DNA of 64,000 nt from Kibdelosporangium philippinense (GCF_021390435.2 NZ_JAJVCN010000001.1:1736001-1800000), one strand, 5' to 3'; positions 27,052 to 35,359 are shown, numbered from the stretch's first letter. The notes: generated from the letters alone by a model not told the origin. Numbers and translations are program-made.

Positions 27052-27657
27052 TCAGAGCCACCCATGCTCGTGAGCAGTACGGATCGCCTCAGCCCTGGTG
27101 GACACGCCAAGCTTGTGGATCACCGCGGCGATGTAGTTGCGGACCGTCCCGTTGGACAAGTGGGTCTGCTTGGCGATCACGGCGACAGGAGTGTCGAACT
27201 CGGCGAGCCGGAGAACCTCCAGTTCCCGAGGTGTCAGCGGGCACTCGGGAGCGGTCAGCGCGTCCGCGGCGAGCGACGGATCGACATAGCGATCGCCGCC
27301 GTGAACCCGCCTGATCACGTCGGCCAACGTGCCACCAGGTGATCCTTTACGCACGAAGCCCTTGGCGCCCGCGGAAAGAGCTTGTTTCAGGTGCTGTGGC
27401 CTGCCGTGCCCGGTCAGGATGACCACCGCGCAGTCCGGCATGGCTTTGGTCAGTTCCGCGGCGGCTTCGATACCGTCGAGGGTGGGCATTTCAAGATCGA
27501 TCACGGCCACGTCCGGCTTGTGCGCCAAGGCGGCCTCGACGGCTTTCCGGCCGTCGGACGCGTGACCGACCACTTCGAGATCCGGCTCCAAGTTCAGCAA
27601 TGCGGCCAATGCCGTGCGGATCAGGTCCTCGTCGTCGGCGAGCAGTACCCGGATCAC
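27052..27657 (-). CDS. NarL/FixJ-type response regulator
   Basis: 201-aa protein from GTG 27657, overlapping the histidine kinase stop by 4 bases (GTGA). The receiver domain begins IRVLLADDEDLIRTAL and has the phospho-acceptor Asp in VAVIDLEMPTLDG and the Lys in KGFVRKGSPGG. The C-terminal LuxR-type helix-turn-helix is LTPRELEVLRLAEFDTPVAVIAKQ and LSNGTVRNYIAAVIHKLG. It is the DNA-binding partner of the adjacent sensor kinase. The target is unknown; the downstream gene is a His-rich lipoprotein. Confidence 0.93.
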   Translation of the reverse strand: MIRVLLADDEDLIRTALAALLNLEPDLEVVGHASDGRKAVEAALAHKPDVAVIDLEMPTLDGIEAAAELTKAMPDCAVVILTGHGRPQHLKQALSAGAKGFVRKGSPGGTLADVIRRVHGGDRYVDPSLAADALTAPECPLTPRELEVLRLAEFDTPVAVIAKQTHLSNGTVRNYIAAVIHKLGVSTRAEAIRTAHEHGWL

Positions 27658-28775
27658 GGCTTTATCGAAGCTTCCAGCGTGAACACGCCGTTCTCCTGGC
27701 GCGTGCGCAGCCTGCCGCCGGTTTCGGCCAGCCGGTCGGCAAGCCCCGCGAGCCCGGAGCTGTGCGGATCGGGTGCCACGTCGCGGGCGCCGTCGTTCGC
27801 CACGGTCATCCGCACCTCCTCGCCTTCGCGTGTCACGTCGATCCTGCACCACTTGGCTTTGCTGTGCCGCAGCATGTTCGTGCTGGCCTCCCTTAGGACC
27901 GCAGCGAGCCGCGTGGCGATGACCTCAGGCAACTCGTCGGGCGGTTGCGTGACCGTGCACCGCACGCCCGACGACTGCAGTACCTCGGCAATCGCTTCCA
28001 GCTGTTTGCCCAGGTCAACAGCGCGGTAACCGTGCACGGCAGCTCGAAGGTTGGCCAGTGCCTTGACCGCCAGCTGCTGCACTTCGGCCGCTTCACGCGC
28101 GGCGTCTCCCTGTGCGAGCCGTGCCGCCAGTTCTGCTTTGAGCGTGATCAGCGACAAGTCATGTCCCAGCACGTCGTGCACGTCACGTGCGAACCGCAGC
28201 CGCTCCTCGCTCGCGGCGAGCTGAGCCTGCGCTTCGCGGCCTTTACGGGCCTGCAGCAGCATGTCCCAGAGCCACAGGTGCGCCACGCTCATCGCGATCA
28301 CGGCCGCCGCGACGCTGGCCACGATCACCAGCGCCGGGATCAGCCGGTCAGCCAGCAGCCCAGCGGCCACGAAGACACCAAGGGACACGGCAATCGCAGG
28401 GATTCGGCCGACTTTGAGCATCGGCAGCGACCCGATGATCGAGCCGCCGATCCACGCCCACGTCTCCCACCGACCGCCCCCAACGGGAGCCGCGAGGGGC
28501 AGCGTCAACACCGACGCGATCCCGAAGGCGAGCAGTAAACGCCTGCGGGCGCCCTCGGGCAACCATGGCGTGACGGTCGCGTAGAGCGCGCCCGCCTGCG
28601 TGGCCGCGAACGCCAGCACACTGATGATTCCGAGCACGATCCAGAGCGGACGTTGGTCACGCAGTATCCCGATGCCCGGCATGATCAGGCTGGTCAGCAC
28701 GGTCACCGCCAGCGAGCCCAGCGTCACCGCCCTGGCCCGGCGCAGCATCGGTTCCACCGGCAAGATGCTATTCAT
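27654..28775 (-). CDS. Sensor histidine kinase (NarL/DesK type)
   Basis: 373-aa membrane kinase from ATG 28775 (an upstream in-frame ATG at 28802 is possible). About five to six transmembrane helices fill residues 15-165. The phosphorylation-site helix is RFARDVHDVLGHDLSLITLKAE (HisKA_3 type), and the ATPase domain ends with N-box REASTNMLRHS and G-box GLAGLADRLAETGG. No extracytoplasmic sensor domain of any size is present, so it resembles membrane-stress or membrane-state sensors. It is translationally coupled to the response regulator. Confidence 0.92.
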   Translation of the reverse strand: MNSILPVEPMLRRARAVTLGSLAVTVLTSLIMPGIGILRDQRPLWIVLGIISVLAFAATQAGALYATVTPWLPEGARRRLLLAFGIASVLTLPLAAPVGGGRWETWAWIGGSIIGSLPMLKVGRIPAIAVSLGVFVAAGLLADRLIPALVIVASVAAAVIAMSVAHLWLWDMLLQARKGREAQAQLAASEERLRFARDVHDVLGHDLSLITLKAELAARLAQGDAAREAAEVQQLAVKALANLRAAVHGYRAVDLGKQLEAIAEVLQSSGVRCTVTQPPDELPEVIATRLAAVLREASTNMLRHSKAKWCRIDVTREGEEVRMTVANDGARDVAPDPHSSGLAGLADRLAETGGRLRTRQENGVFTLEASIKP

Positions 28776-28850
28776 ACCTTCAGCCTGACGAAGCACATGC
28801 ACAAAACCGATGTGCGGATGTCACCAATCACCCATGCCCAACCGCCCCCA

Positions 28851-29014
28851 CCGCCGTGTCCACCGTTCCGGCACACCGTGTCCACCGTTCCGGCACACCG
28901 TGTCCACCGTTCCGGCACACCGTGTCCACCGTTGCTGCACCACGAAATCCCCGCCGGTGCTCGCCGGGGTGCAGGAATGTGTATTTCAGTGTGTCGGAAT
29001 GGTGGACACGCCGG
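28851..29014. repeat. Modular 22-bp repeat array, locus 1
   Basis: Three exact 22-bp head-to-tail copies at 28868-28933 (on the minus strand AACGGTGGACACGGTGTGCCGG is one 22-bp unit, given here as AACGGTGGACAC + GGTGTGCCGG) are followed by a 22-bp variant (28934-28955). Facing them on the plus strand are AATGTGTATTTC + AGTGTGTCGG (28976-28997) and AATGGTGGACACGCCGG (28998-29014). The array lies upstream of the histidine kinase gene and encodes the C-terminus of the LysR protein. Matching unit types occur at 57185-57426. Confidence 0.8.
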
Positions 29015-29801
29015 AGGAGGGGATGGATATCAGTTCGACGCGGTGTACTAGACGCGTGATGGGCACTGCGGGCAAACCATCAACCATGGGCTGTGGCAAC
29101 AGAATCAGGCCATGACCGGCGGCAGCCATCTGCAGTAGCCCGGGGACGTGCGTTCCTTCGTAGCGTAGGGCTGCGCGGAAACCATCCGTGCCGCTTGCAC
29201 TACGCAGCTGTGCCAACGGAATCGCGGACTCAGGCGCGTCGATCCATTGCGCGTCAGCCAGATCCGCCAGGTTGATCCGTTTACGGCGAGCCAATGGGTG
29301 ATCGTGCGGAAACACCACGACCAACGGCCGTTCCGCAACGCCCACAGTGGCCATTGGCGCGACATCCGGAAGGTTCAACGGATCGCTGGGCGCCGCGATC
29401 CCGTCGACAAGGCCGAGATCGAGCGTCCCCTGCGCGACACCCGTCACGACCTCGGCGCGCGGCAGTACCCGGACGTGGTTCGCGGCGACGATGTCGGCCA
29501 TGAACGCCAGTGGCGACAAGCCCACGACGAGCCTGTCCGGTGGTGCCTGGACCATTTTGGTGATTTCCGCCCTGGCAGCGTCCAGTCGCAACAGGATCGG
29601 TCCGGCGTGCTCCAGCAGCCGCTGCCCCTCAGGCGTCGGCACGACCGGGCGCCGATTGACCAGCGAAGTCCCCAAATCGGCCTCCAACGCGGCGATGTGT
29701 TGCGAGACAGCGGACTGGGTGTAGCCGAGCTCGCTGGCGGCGCGGGAGAAGGAGCCGCAGCGGGCGACGGCCACGAACGTCCTCAACAGGTGCGGATCCA
29801 C
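28986..29801 (-). CDS. LysR-family regulator
   Basis: 271-aa regulator from GTG 29801. The N-terminal winged helix is MDPHLLRTFVAVARCGSFSR then ELGYTQSAVSQHIAALEADLG. The remainder is a shortened periplasmic-binding-like effector domain (DRLVVGLSPLAFMADIVAA). At about 271 aa it is shorter than usual (about 300). Its last residues (SGVSTIPTH) are encoded by the modular repeat array. It is divergent from the glutamine-amidotransferase-like gene, with a 15-bp dyad between them, so it probably controls that gene and the coupled MFS transporter. Confidence 0.9.
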   Translation of the reverse strand: MDPHLLRTFVAVARCGSFSRAASELGYTQSAVSQHIAALEADLGTSLVNRRPVVPTPEGQRLLEHAGPILLRLDAARAEITKMVQAPPDRLVVGLSPLAFMADIVAANHVRVLPRAEVVTGVAQGTLDLGLVDGIAAPSDPLNLPDVAPMATVGVAERPLVVVFPHDHPLARRKRINLADLADAQWIDAPESAIPLAQLRSASGTDGFRAALRYEGTHVPGLLQMAAAGHGLILLPQPMVDGLPAVPITRLVHRVELISIPSSGVSTIPTH

Positions 29802-29808
29802 GTGTATA

Positions 29809-29823
29809 AGTATCTCTGATACT
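29809..29823. promoter_or_regulatory. LysR-type binding site candidate
   Basis: AGTATC (29809-29814), TCT, GATACT (29818-29823): a perfect 15-bp dyad containing a T-N11-A signature, eight bases from the LysR start codon and 53 bases before the divergent amidotransferase start. This is the classical placement for a LysR autoregulatory/activation site. Confidence 0.65.
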
Positions 29824-29876
29824 CGGTGCAGGGATCATCGTTGGTGCTGAACTCGCTTGCGGGTGAGGATGACGGC

Positions 29877-30551
29877 ATGACAGCACGACTCGCGTTGGTG
29901 GGGGACCGGTCCGCGGCGGTCCGCGCGCACACCAGGATTCCGTTGCTCCTGCCAGACCTGGACCTGGACGCCTACTGGATCCCGACCGAGGACGTCGACG
30001 AAAGCCTCGCCGGGTTCGACGCCATCTGGCTGGTGCCGGGCAGCCCGTACCGCAGCGAAGCAGGCGCCTTGCGGGCCGTACGAATCGCCCGTGAACAGCG
30101 CATTCCCTTCCTCGGAACTTGCGGCGGTCTGCAACACGCGCTGCTGGAGTTCGCCCGCGATGTGTGCGGGTTGGACGTACACCATGCCGAAAACGACCCG
30201 AATGCCGACGACCTGTTGATCGTCGCATTGACATGTTCGTTGGTCGGCCACGAAGGCGCGGTCACGGTAGTCCCGGATTCGTTGGCGCACAGGATTCTCG
30301 GCGCTGGCCGGACTGTCGAGCGGTATCACTGCGGCTACGGCCTGAGCGAGAAGTACTTGCAGCAGCTGCAATCGCACGGCCTGCGTGTGACGGGAACGGA
30401 TGAAGCGGGACAGCTGCGGATCGTCGAACTCGACGACCACCCGTTCTTCCTGGCCACGCTCTTCCAACCGGAATTGGCCGAGAGACAACCACATCCGATT
30501 GTGCGGATGTTTGCCACAGCAGCGCAGGAGCGTGCCACTGTAGTCAGGTGA
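29877..30551 (+). CDS. CTP-synthase C-terminal-like glutamine amidotransferase
   Basis: 224-aa class-I glutamine-amidotransferase-like protein from ATG 29877. The nucleophile elbow is LGTCGGLQHALLEFARDV, with Cys as nucleophile; the C-terminal HxE pair is replaced by LFQPELAERQPHPIV, as in the stand-alone 'CTP synthase C-terminal region-related' family. Members of that family carry either Cys or selenocysteine; no in-frame TGA is present here. Function is unknown, and activity on glutamine is uncertain. Its GTGA overlap with the following MFS gene shows coupling, and a LysR gene lies divergently upstream. Confidence 0.85.
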   Translation: MTARLALVGDRSAAVRAHTRIPLLLPDLDLDAYWIPTEDVDESLAGFDAIWLVPGSPYRSEAGALRAVRIAREQRIPFLGTCGGLQHALLEFARDVCGLDVHHAENDPNADDLLIVALTCSLVGHEGAVTVVPDSLAHRILGAGRTVERYHCGYGLSEKYLQQLQSHGLRVTGTDEAGQLRIVELDDHPFFLATLFQPELAERQPHPIVRMFATAAQERATVVR

Positions 30552-31750
30552 CGACCCTTCCGGCGAAGCGTTCTGTCCTGCGAGACACCAAATTCCTCCG
30601 CCTGTGGCTGGCGACCACCGCGTCCGCCGTCGCGACCTGGGCGTTGCCGTTCATTCTCGGCCTGGCCGTGCTCGAACGGACGCTGACCGTGCCTGGTCTC
30701 GGCGTTGTGCTCGCGGCACGAATTGTCGGATTCCTGGTGGCCGTGCCAATTGGCGGCGTGCTCGCTGACCGGTATTCACGTCGGCTCATCGTGTTCTGGG
30801 CTGGAGTTCTGTCGCTGGTGAGCACGCCTTTGCTGGCGTACGGCTGGTTGCCGGTGATGGTGGCGGCTGCCGCGTTGCTGGGCGCAGGTCAGGGGGCGTG
30901 CAGGCCCGCCTTCCAGGCGTTTACGGCCGATGTCGTGGACTCCGAGCAGCGGCAGCAGGCGAACGCGGCGATGACTTTTGCCGTACGTGTCTCGACCCTT
31001 GTCGCGCCTGGACTGACCGCGCTGCTTGCCACCGTGGCGAGCACTTCCGGGATATTGCTGGGAACCTGCGCGCTGTGGTTGATCGTCGTGCTCGTCCCGC
31101 CTGGCGGAACGAGCCAGGTCACCCGCGAACGTGCCAAGTTCCACCGGGAATTCCTTGACGGTCTGCGGGAAGCGCGCAGGCACCCATGGTTTCTGGCCGG
31201 ACTTGGCGCGTTGACCCTCACGGCCGCTGTGGGGCAATCCTCGATCGCCGTCGCGTTGCCGTTGGTCAGCCGTGACCGCTATGGCACGGAAGCCGTTCTG
31301 GCCGCCGCGACGACCGCGTACTCGGTTGGTGCACTGGTCGGGGCGTTGATCATGGCCCGGTGGCGGCCACGAAACCAGGGCTGGGCAGCGTTCGGCGGGC
31401 TCGCGCTGTTCGGGCTCGCGCCGCTGAGCATGCTGTTTCCGGTGCACCCGGTGGTGATCGTGGCCGCCTTCGTCGCGGTCGGGATCGGCATCGAACTGTT
31501 CAACGTGCCGTGGTTCACCGCGACGCAACGGGAAGTCGAGCCTGCCAAGCTGGCTCGTGTGTCCTCATTGGACTTCATGGTGTCGTACGGGCTCGCGCCG
31601 ATCGGCCTTGCCTTGTTCGCGCCCGCGATCAACGCTTTCGGGCTGAGCGCCGTCCTTGCCGCGTGCGCCGCGATGTGTGTGCTGGCACCGGCATTGGCCG
31701 CCGTGGTGCCCAGTTCAAGGCACCTGGCTAGGACTCCGCGATCCGCTTGA
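30548..31750 (+). CDS. MFS transporter
   Basis: 400-aa transporter from GTG 30548, whose GTGA overlaps the amidotransferase stop. Twelve hydrophobic segments; the loop 2-3 motif is GGVLADRYSRRLIVFWAG. It resembles the Tet(V)/enterobactin-exporter-like group of MFS proteins (opening RDTKFLRLWLATTASAVATWALPF). It is probably an efflux pump working with the small enzyme encoded just upstream under LysR control; substrate unknown. Its 3' end overlaps the convergent ArsR gene by 23 bases. Confidence 0.87.
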   Translation: MTTLPAKRSVLRDTKFLRLWLATTASAVATWALPFILGLAVLERTLTVPGLGVVLAARIVGFLVAVPIGGVLADRYSRRLIVFWAGVLSLVSTPLLAYGWLPVMVAAAALLGAGQGACRPAFQAFTADVVDSEQRQQANAAMTFAVRVSTLVAPGLTALLATVASTSGILLGTCALWLIVVLVPPGGTSQVTRERAKFHREFLDGLREARRHPWFLAGLGALTLTAAVGQSSIAVALPLVSRDRYGTEAVLAAATTAYSVGALVGALIMARWRPRNQGWAAFGGLALFGLAPLSMLFPVHPVVIVAAFVAVGIGIELFNVPWFTATQREVEPAKLARVSSLDFMVSYGLAPIGLALFAPAINAFGLSAVLAACAAMCVLAPALAAVVPSSRHLARTPRSA

Positions 31751-32042
31751 TGGTCTGCAGTCGACGGTCCCATTCGGCCGCGAGGCCAGCCATCCAGTTC
31801 GCGGTCTCGGCCAGCCGGTCGGACTTGACCGAGTAGCGGACTTCCCGGCCGTGCCGTCCGCCGTCGACAAGGCCCGCCTGTTGCAGGACGGACAAGTGTT
31901 TGACGATCGCCTGCCTGGTCACCGGGACGTCGGCGGCCAGTGTGGTCGCGGTGGCTTCACCGCGGGCGACGAGGGCGTCGAGCAGGCGCCGACGGGTTGG
32001 ATCCGCTAGCGCCGCCAGCACCTCGTCGACACCGTTGGTCAT
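31728..32042 (-). CDS. ArsR-family repressor
   Basis: 104-aa winged-helix protein. ATG 32042 is preferred to the adjacent ATG 32045 because GGGAG lies six bases before it. The helix-turn-helix is DPTRRRLLDALVARGEATATTLAADVPVTRQAIVKHLSVLQQAGLV; no metal-binding cysteines are seen, so it is the non-metal type usually paired with AHSA1/SRPBCC genes. It follows the SRPBCC gene by 12 bases. Two palindromes with GTGCAAC half-sites in the promoter (32501-32554) are the likely operators. Confidence 0.9.
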   Translation of the reverse strand: MTNGVDEVLAALADPTRRRLLDALVARGEATATTLAADVPVTRQAIVKHLSVLQQAGLVDGGRHGREVRYSVKSDRLAETANWMAGLAAEWDRRLQTIKRIAES

Positions 32043-32054
32043 CATCCGCTCCCG

Positions 32055-32480
32055 TCACGCCTCGACGTAGGTACGCAGTTCGTCGAGTTCGATACGCCAT
32101 CCTTCCGTGTTGTCCTTGTGTGACTGCTCCTGATCCCGGTCCAGCGTGGTGAAACCGCTCTCGACCACGCGCAACCGCGTGCCACCGCCGTCTTCGGACA
32201 GCGTGAACTCGACCAGCGTCTGGTTGCCTGGCGCGGGTTCGGTGTCCGCGGGACGGGCCCACCAGTAGGAGAACCGGTGCGGCGGCTCGACGGTTTCGAC
32301 CTTGCCGCGGAAGCGTCCGTGTGCGTCCCAGCCGAACACGATCGCGCCGCCCGGCCGCAGGTCGACCTCGGCATCGTCGCCGAACCACTCCTTGATGTGC
32401 TTGTCCTCGGTCAACGCGGCCCACACCTTGTCGACGGGTGCGGCGATGGTGATGTCGCGCTGGATGGTGTCGGAAACCAT
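32055..32480 (-). CDS. SRPBCC/AHSA1-domain protein
   Basis: 141-aa START-like protein from ATG 32480, with GGAGGG eight bases upstream. The domain opens DTIQRDITIAAPVDKVWAALTEDKHIKEWFG and continues through a hydrophobic cavity core (FRGKVETVEPPHRFSYWW, TLVEFTLSEDGGGTRLRVVESGF), which covers the whole length. These proteins bind hydrophobic ligands or act as co-chaperone-like factors. It is the first gene of an SRPBCC-ArsR operon, a very common actinobacterial pair in which the ArsR protein represses both genes. Confidence 0.9.
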   Translation of the reverse strand: MVSDTIQRDITIAAPVDKVWAALTEDKHIKEWFGDDAEVDLRPGGAIVFGWDAHGRFRGKVETVEPPHRFSYWWARPADTEPAPGNQTLVEFTLSEDGGGTRLRVVESGFTTLDRDQEQSHKDNTEGWRIELDELRTYVEA

Positions 32481-32500
32481 GAGTCCCTCCCAGGTTCGTC

Positions 32501-32554
32501 GTGCAACCCGATGGTTGCACATCCAGTCAGTAATGTGCAACCGCTTAGTTGCAC
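32501..32554. promoter_or_regulatory. Double operator upstream of the SRPBCC-ArsR operon
   Basis: Two tandem palindromes: GTGCAACC-cgat-GGTTGCAC (32501-32520) and GTGCAAC-cgctta-GTTGCAC (32535-32554), centres 34 bases apart. The inner half-sites also make a third dyad, GGTTGCACAT / ATGTGCAACC. The first palindrome starts 20 bases before the SRPBCC ATG. Most likely bound by the ArsR protein. Confidence 0.75.
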
Positions 32555-32567
32555 CCGCAGGTAGAAG

Positions 32568-32613
32568 GTCGTGAGTGGTTATGCGCGTTCTAACCCTGCT
32601 AACCACTCACGAC
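32568..32613. repeat. Palindromic repeat copy 3, in a divergent promoter region
   Basis: GTCGTGAGTGGTTA (32568-32581) and TAACCACTCACGAC (32600-32613), perfect 14-bp arms, 18-nt loop with the core in reverse orientation (GTTCTAAC). Unlike the other copies it lies between divergent 5' ends (SRPBCC and TetR genes), so a simple terminator role does not explain it. Confidence 0.9.
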
Positions 32614-32638
32614 AGGCCAAAGTGCGTGCACGCAAGAT

Positions 32639-33247
32639 ATGGTTTCGGGTGTGAGCGGACTGCGTGAACGCAAGAAGATCGCTACTCGCGAGGCCATCAG
32701 CGGCGCGGCATTGCGGCTGGCACTGGAACACGGTCCGGAGAACGTGCGAGTCGATGACATCGCCGAGGCCGCGGGCGTCTCGCCGAGGACGTACAACAAC
32801 TACTTTTCCAGCCGCGAGCAGGCGATCGTCGCGGCCATCGGCGCCGAACGAGCCCACCGGGTCGCGGACGCACTGCTGGCAAGGCCCGCTTCCGAGTCTC
32901 TGGCCGAGGCTGTCGTGGCGGCGGTCGCGGAGCAGTACACGAGCGAGCCGACAGGCGACGCGCTCACGTTGATCACCACGGCACCCGCGCTGCGCGAGGA
33001 GTTCGTCAAGACGGTCTTGTTGATCGAGTCACCACTGGCGTCCGCTCTCGCGGCGCGGACAGGCAGTGACGACGAACTGGCCACCGAAGTGCTTGCCGCC
33101 GCGATCTCGGCCGCAGCGCGAGTGGCTGTTGAACGTTGGGTGACCCGTACGGAATCGGGCCTTGTTGTGGTTCCCGGTGTCCCGCTGGCCGATTTGTTGC
33201 GGAATGCGTTGTCGCACTTGGTGCCCGCGATGGATGCGCTTGTTTGA
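32639..33247 (+). CDS. TetR-family regulator
   Basis: 202-aa regulator. The helix-turn-helix is ATREAISGAALRLALEHGPENVRVDDIAEAAGVSPRTYNNYFSSREQAIVAAI; the rest is an all-helical ligand/dimer domain. ATG 32639 is used; a GTG at 32651 (SGLRERKK...) would give a start nearer the family norm. It stands alone: the divergent neighbours already have their own ArsR repressor, and the next plus-strand gene is 150 bases away. Target unknown. Confidence 0.87.
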   Translation: MVSGVSGLRERKKIATREAISGAALRLALEHGPENVRVDDIAEAAGVSPRTYNNYFSSREQAIVAAIGAERAHRVADALLARPASESLAEAVVAAVAEQYTSEPTGDALTLITTAPALREEFVKTVLLIESPLASALAARTGSDDELATEVLAAAISAAARVAVERWVTRTESGLVVVPGVPLADLLRNALSHLVPAMDALV

Positions 33248-33400
33248 CGGCTATGAAGACCGCCCGTTGAACCCCACTCAAAAACACGGCAAGCCACATC
33301 GGGCCACTTGAGAAGCCTTGCGAAGCCACACACGCCTGGTTACTCTCGGCCATGGGCGTGCGGAGGGACCTGGTCTCGGGGTGAGAGGTGGGTCGTCTTA

Positions 33401-33886
33401 GTGGACAACGAAGTTTTCCGGTCGGTCAATGCGATGCCTGGCATGTGCGCGGCGCAGGTCGACGCGCGAGGCGTCGTGGTGACGGCCAGTCAGCAGTTGT
33501 ACCGGCGACTCGGCTGCCACCCGGATGACCTGCGTGGACGGTACTTCTTGGACGTCGTGCGGCGAGCGGGCCTGCGCGGCGAGACGATCATCGTGATGGT
33601 CGCGCCGGAACCGGTGAACCAACCGGAAGCTACTGGGACGCGGACAAAGAAGATGCTGACCAAAATGGACTCGCGAATCCTCGAAGGCGTTGCCGCCGGT
33701 GTTTCGACGGCCAAACTCGCGATCATGGTCGATTTGAGTCGCGGTGGCGTCGAGTACCACGTGACGAGTCTGCTCAGGAAACTCAGCGCGCCGAATCGGA
33801 CTTCCCTTGTGTCAAAGGCTTATGCCGAGGGAATTCTGGAAGCCGGGACGTGGCCGCCGAAGGTGGCGGCCGAGTTCGTGAAGTAA
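33401..33886 (+). CDS. PAS-like / LuxR-type helix-turn-helix regulator
   Basis: 161-aa protein from GTG 33401 (GAGGTGGG upstream). The N-terminal half (VNAMPGMCAAQVDARGVVVTASQQLYRRLGCHPDDLRGRYFLDVV) has a PAS-like pattern. The C-terminal half is a LuxR-type helix-turn-helix (TKMDSRILEGVAAGVSTAKLAIMVDLSRGGVEYHVTSLLRKLSAPNRTSLVSKAYAEGIL). It lacks a receiver aspartate, so it should respond to a ligand or redox signal, not phosphorylation. It is followed after 10 bases by the carbonic anhydrase gene. Confidence 0.78.
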   Translation: MDNEVFRSVNAMPGMCAAQVDARGVVVTASQQLYRRLGCHPDDLRGRYFLDVVRRAGLRGETIIVMVAPEPVNQPEATGTRTKKMLTKMDSRILEGVAAGVSTAKLAIMVDLSRGGVEYHVTSLLRKLSAPNRTSLVSKAYAEGILEAGTWPPKVAAEFVK

Positions 33887-33896
33887 GTTCCGCGGC

Positions 33897-34415
33897 ATGC
33901 CGCTGTTCTCGTTCGAAGGCAAGAGCCCACAGGTACATCCGTCGGCTTGGATCGCGCCGACCGCGACTCTGATCGGTGACGTGATCGTCGAGGCCGATGC
34001 TTCAGTCTGGTACGGCGCGGTGATCCGCGCGGACTTCGGCCGGATCGTGATCCACGAAGGCGCGAACGTGCAGGACAACGCGGTGATCCACACCGGGCCG
34101 AACGGTTGCTCGGTCGGCCGCGGCGCCACGGTCGGGCACCTGTGCCTTGTCCACGACTGCGTGATCGGCGACTACGCCATCGTCGGCAACGGTTCGACCG
34201 TGCTGGACGGTTCGCGTGTGGGGGAGCGGGCGATGATCGCCGCCGGATCGACCGTCACTCCGGCCTCGGAGGTGCCTGCCGAGGTGATGGCGATGGGCTC
34301 GCCAGCCAAACGTCACATCCCGCTCACCGACAGCGCGCGCGAATGGATCGACACGAATCCCGCGCTGTACCAAGAGCTTGCCCGCCGACATGCGGCGGGC
34401 ATCGCCGAGGTGTGA
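33897..34415 (+). CDS. Gamma-class carbonic anhydrase-like protein
   Basis: 172-aa left-handed beta-helix protein built from hexapeptide repeats (IGDVIVEADASVWYGAVIRADFGRIVIHEGANVQDNAVIHTG). The zinc ligands are three His: in NAVIHTG, VGHLC and LVHDC. The terminal helix is REWIDTNPALYQELARRHA. It forms trimers and reversibly hydrates CO2, or is an inactive paralogue of that fold. It sits 10 bases after a LuxR-type regulator gene. Only four bases separate its stop from the target duplication of the IS5-type element. Confidence 0.9.
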   Translation: MPLFSFEGKSPQVHPSAWIAPTATLIGDVIVEADASVWYGAVIRADFGRIVIHEGANVQDNAVIHTGPNGCSVGRGATVGHLCLVHDCVIGDYAIVGNGSTVLDGSRVGERAMIAAGSTVTPASEVPAEVMAMGSPAKRHIPLTDSAREWIDTNPALYQELARRHAAGIAEV

Positions 34416-34422
34416 TGTCTTA

Positions 34423-35359
34423 GAGGGCATCTGATCTTGGTTGGGGCGATATGTCTGTGTCGGGTGACGGCTGATACCTTGATCAACTTGTGGGGTCCCG
34501 GCGTGCGTACCGCAGCGACTTGTCCGATGCTCGCTGGGCGTTGATCGAGCCAACGCTGACGGCGTGGCGTGCTGCCCGGCGTGGGCCGGGAACCGTGATG
34601 CGCGTGCATGACTTGCGGGAGATCGTGAACGCGATCCTGTACGTGTGCCGGACCGGGATCGCCTGGGAGTATCTGCCGCACGACTTCCCGCCCTGCAAGA
34701 CGGTTTATGACTACTACGCCAAGTGGGAAGCCGATGGCACAACGGAAACGCTGCATGACCTGTTGCGTGACCAAGTCCGCGTCGCGAAAGGCCGCGCTGC
34801 TGCCCCGACGGCGGCGATCATCGACTCGCAGAGCGTGAAAACCTCCTGCAATGTCAGCGAATCCAGTCAGGGTATCGACGCGGGCAAGAAGATCAAGGGC
34901 CGCAAACGGCACATCGCCACCGATGTGCTCGGCCTGCTGCTGGCGGTAATCGTGACCGCGGCGTCGGTGCAGGATTCCGCTGGCGGGCAACAGGTTCTCG
35001 ATCATCTCGCCGCTGCGCATCCGACCGTGTCGGCGGCATGGGTGGACGGTGGCTACAACAACACAGTCATCCGTCATGGAGCCCAGCGGGGTATCCGGGT
35101 TGAGGTCGTCAAACGCCCTTCTGCCAAGGGATTCCACGTGTTGCCCCGGCGGTGGGTAGTGGAGCGCAGTCTGGGCTGGCTGATGCAACACCGCCGACTC
35201 GCGCGCGACTACGAAGCCCTGCCCCAGCGGTCGCGCACGATGGTCCACTGGGCGATGACTAACATAATGAGCCGCACCCTGACCGGGGAATCCACCCAAA
35301 CCTGGCGAAACGATCCACCCAAAGCAGACATTCTTGCCTAACTAAGATCAGATGCCCTC
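34423..35359 (+). mobile_element. IS5-family (IS427-like) insertion sequence, inserted at a stop codon
   Basis: 937-bp element with inverted ends GAGGGCATCTGATCTT (34423-34438) and AAGATCAGATGCCCTC (35344-35359) and a 3-bp direct duplication TTA (34420-34422, 35360-35362). The right TTA is the complement of the TAA stop of the convergent alpha/beta hydrolase gene, which therefore survives intact. It contains one transposase gene. Confidence 0.9.
34490..35341 (+). CDS. IS5-family transposase
   Basis: 283-aa DDE transposase in a single frame from GTG 34490 (many relatives need a frameshift; this copy does not). The N-terminal domain is SDLSDARWALIEPTL ... VNAILYVCRTGIAWEYLPHDFPP. Catalytic Asp 1 is in AAIIDSQSVKTS, Asp 2 is in AAWVDGGYNN, and the Glu is in RRWVVERSLGWLMQHRRLARDYE. 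Length and motifs look intact. Confidence 0.93.
   Translation: MGSRRAYRSDLSDARWALIEPTLTAWRAARRGPGTVMRVHDLREIVNAILYVCRTGIAWEYLPHDFPPCKTVYDYYAKWEADGTTETLHDLLRDQVRVAKGRAAAPTAAIIDSQSVKTSCNVSESSQGIDAGKKIKGRKRHIATDVLGLLLAVIVTAASVQDSAGGQQVLDHLAAAHPTVSAAWVDGGYNNTVIRHGAQRGIRVEVVKRPSAKGFHVLPRRWVVERSLGWLMQHRRLARDYEALPQRSRTMVHWAMTNIMSRTLTGESTQTWRNDPPKADILA

Noticed and set aside
28851..29014. CRISPR array
   Set aside because: The 22-bp units are contiguous with no spacers of 30 or so bases, and no cas genes are present. The same holds for 57185-57426.
29877..30551. Selenoprotein version of the CTP-synthase-like amidotransferase
   Set aside because: The family has selenocysteine members, but here the position is an ordinary Cys codon and there is no in-frame TGA.
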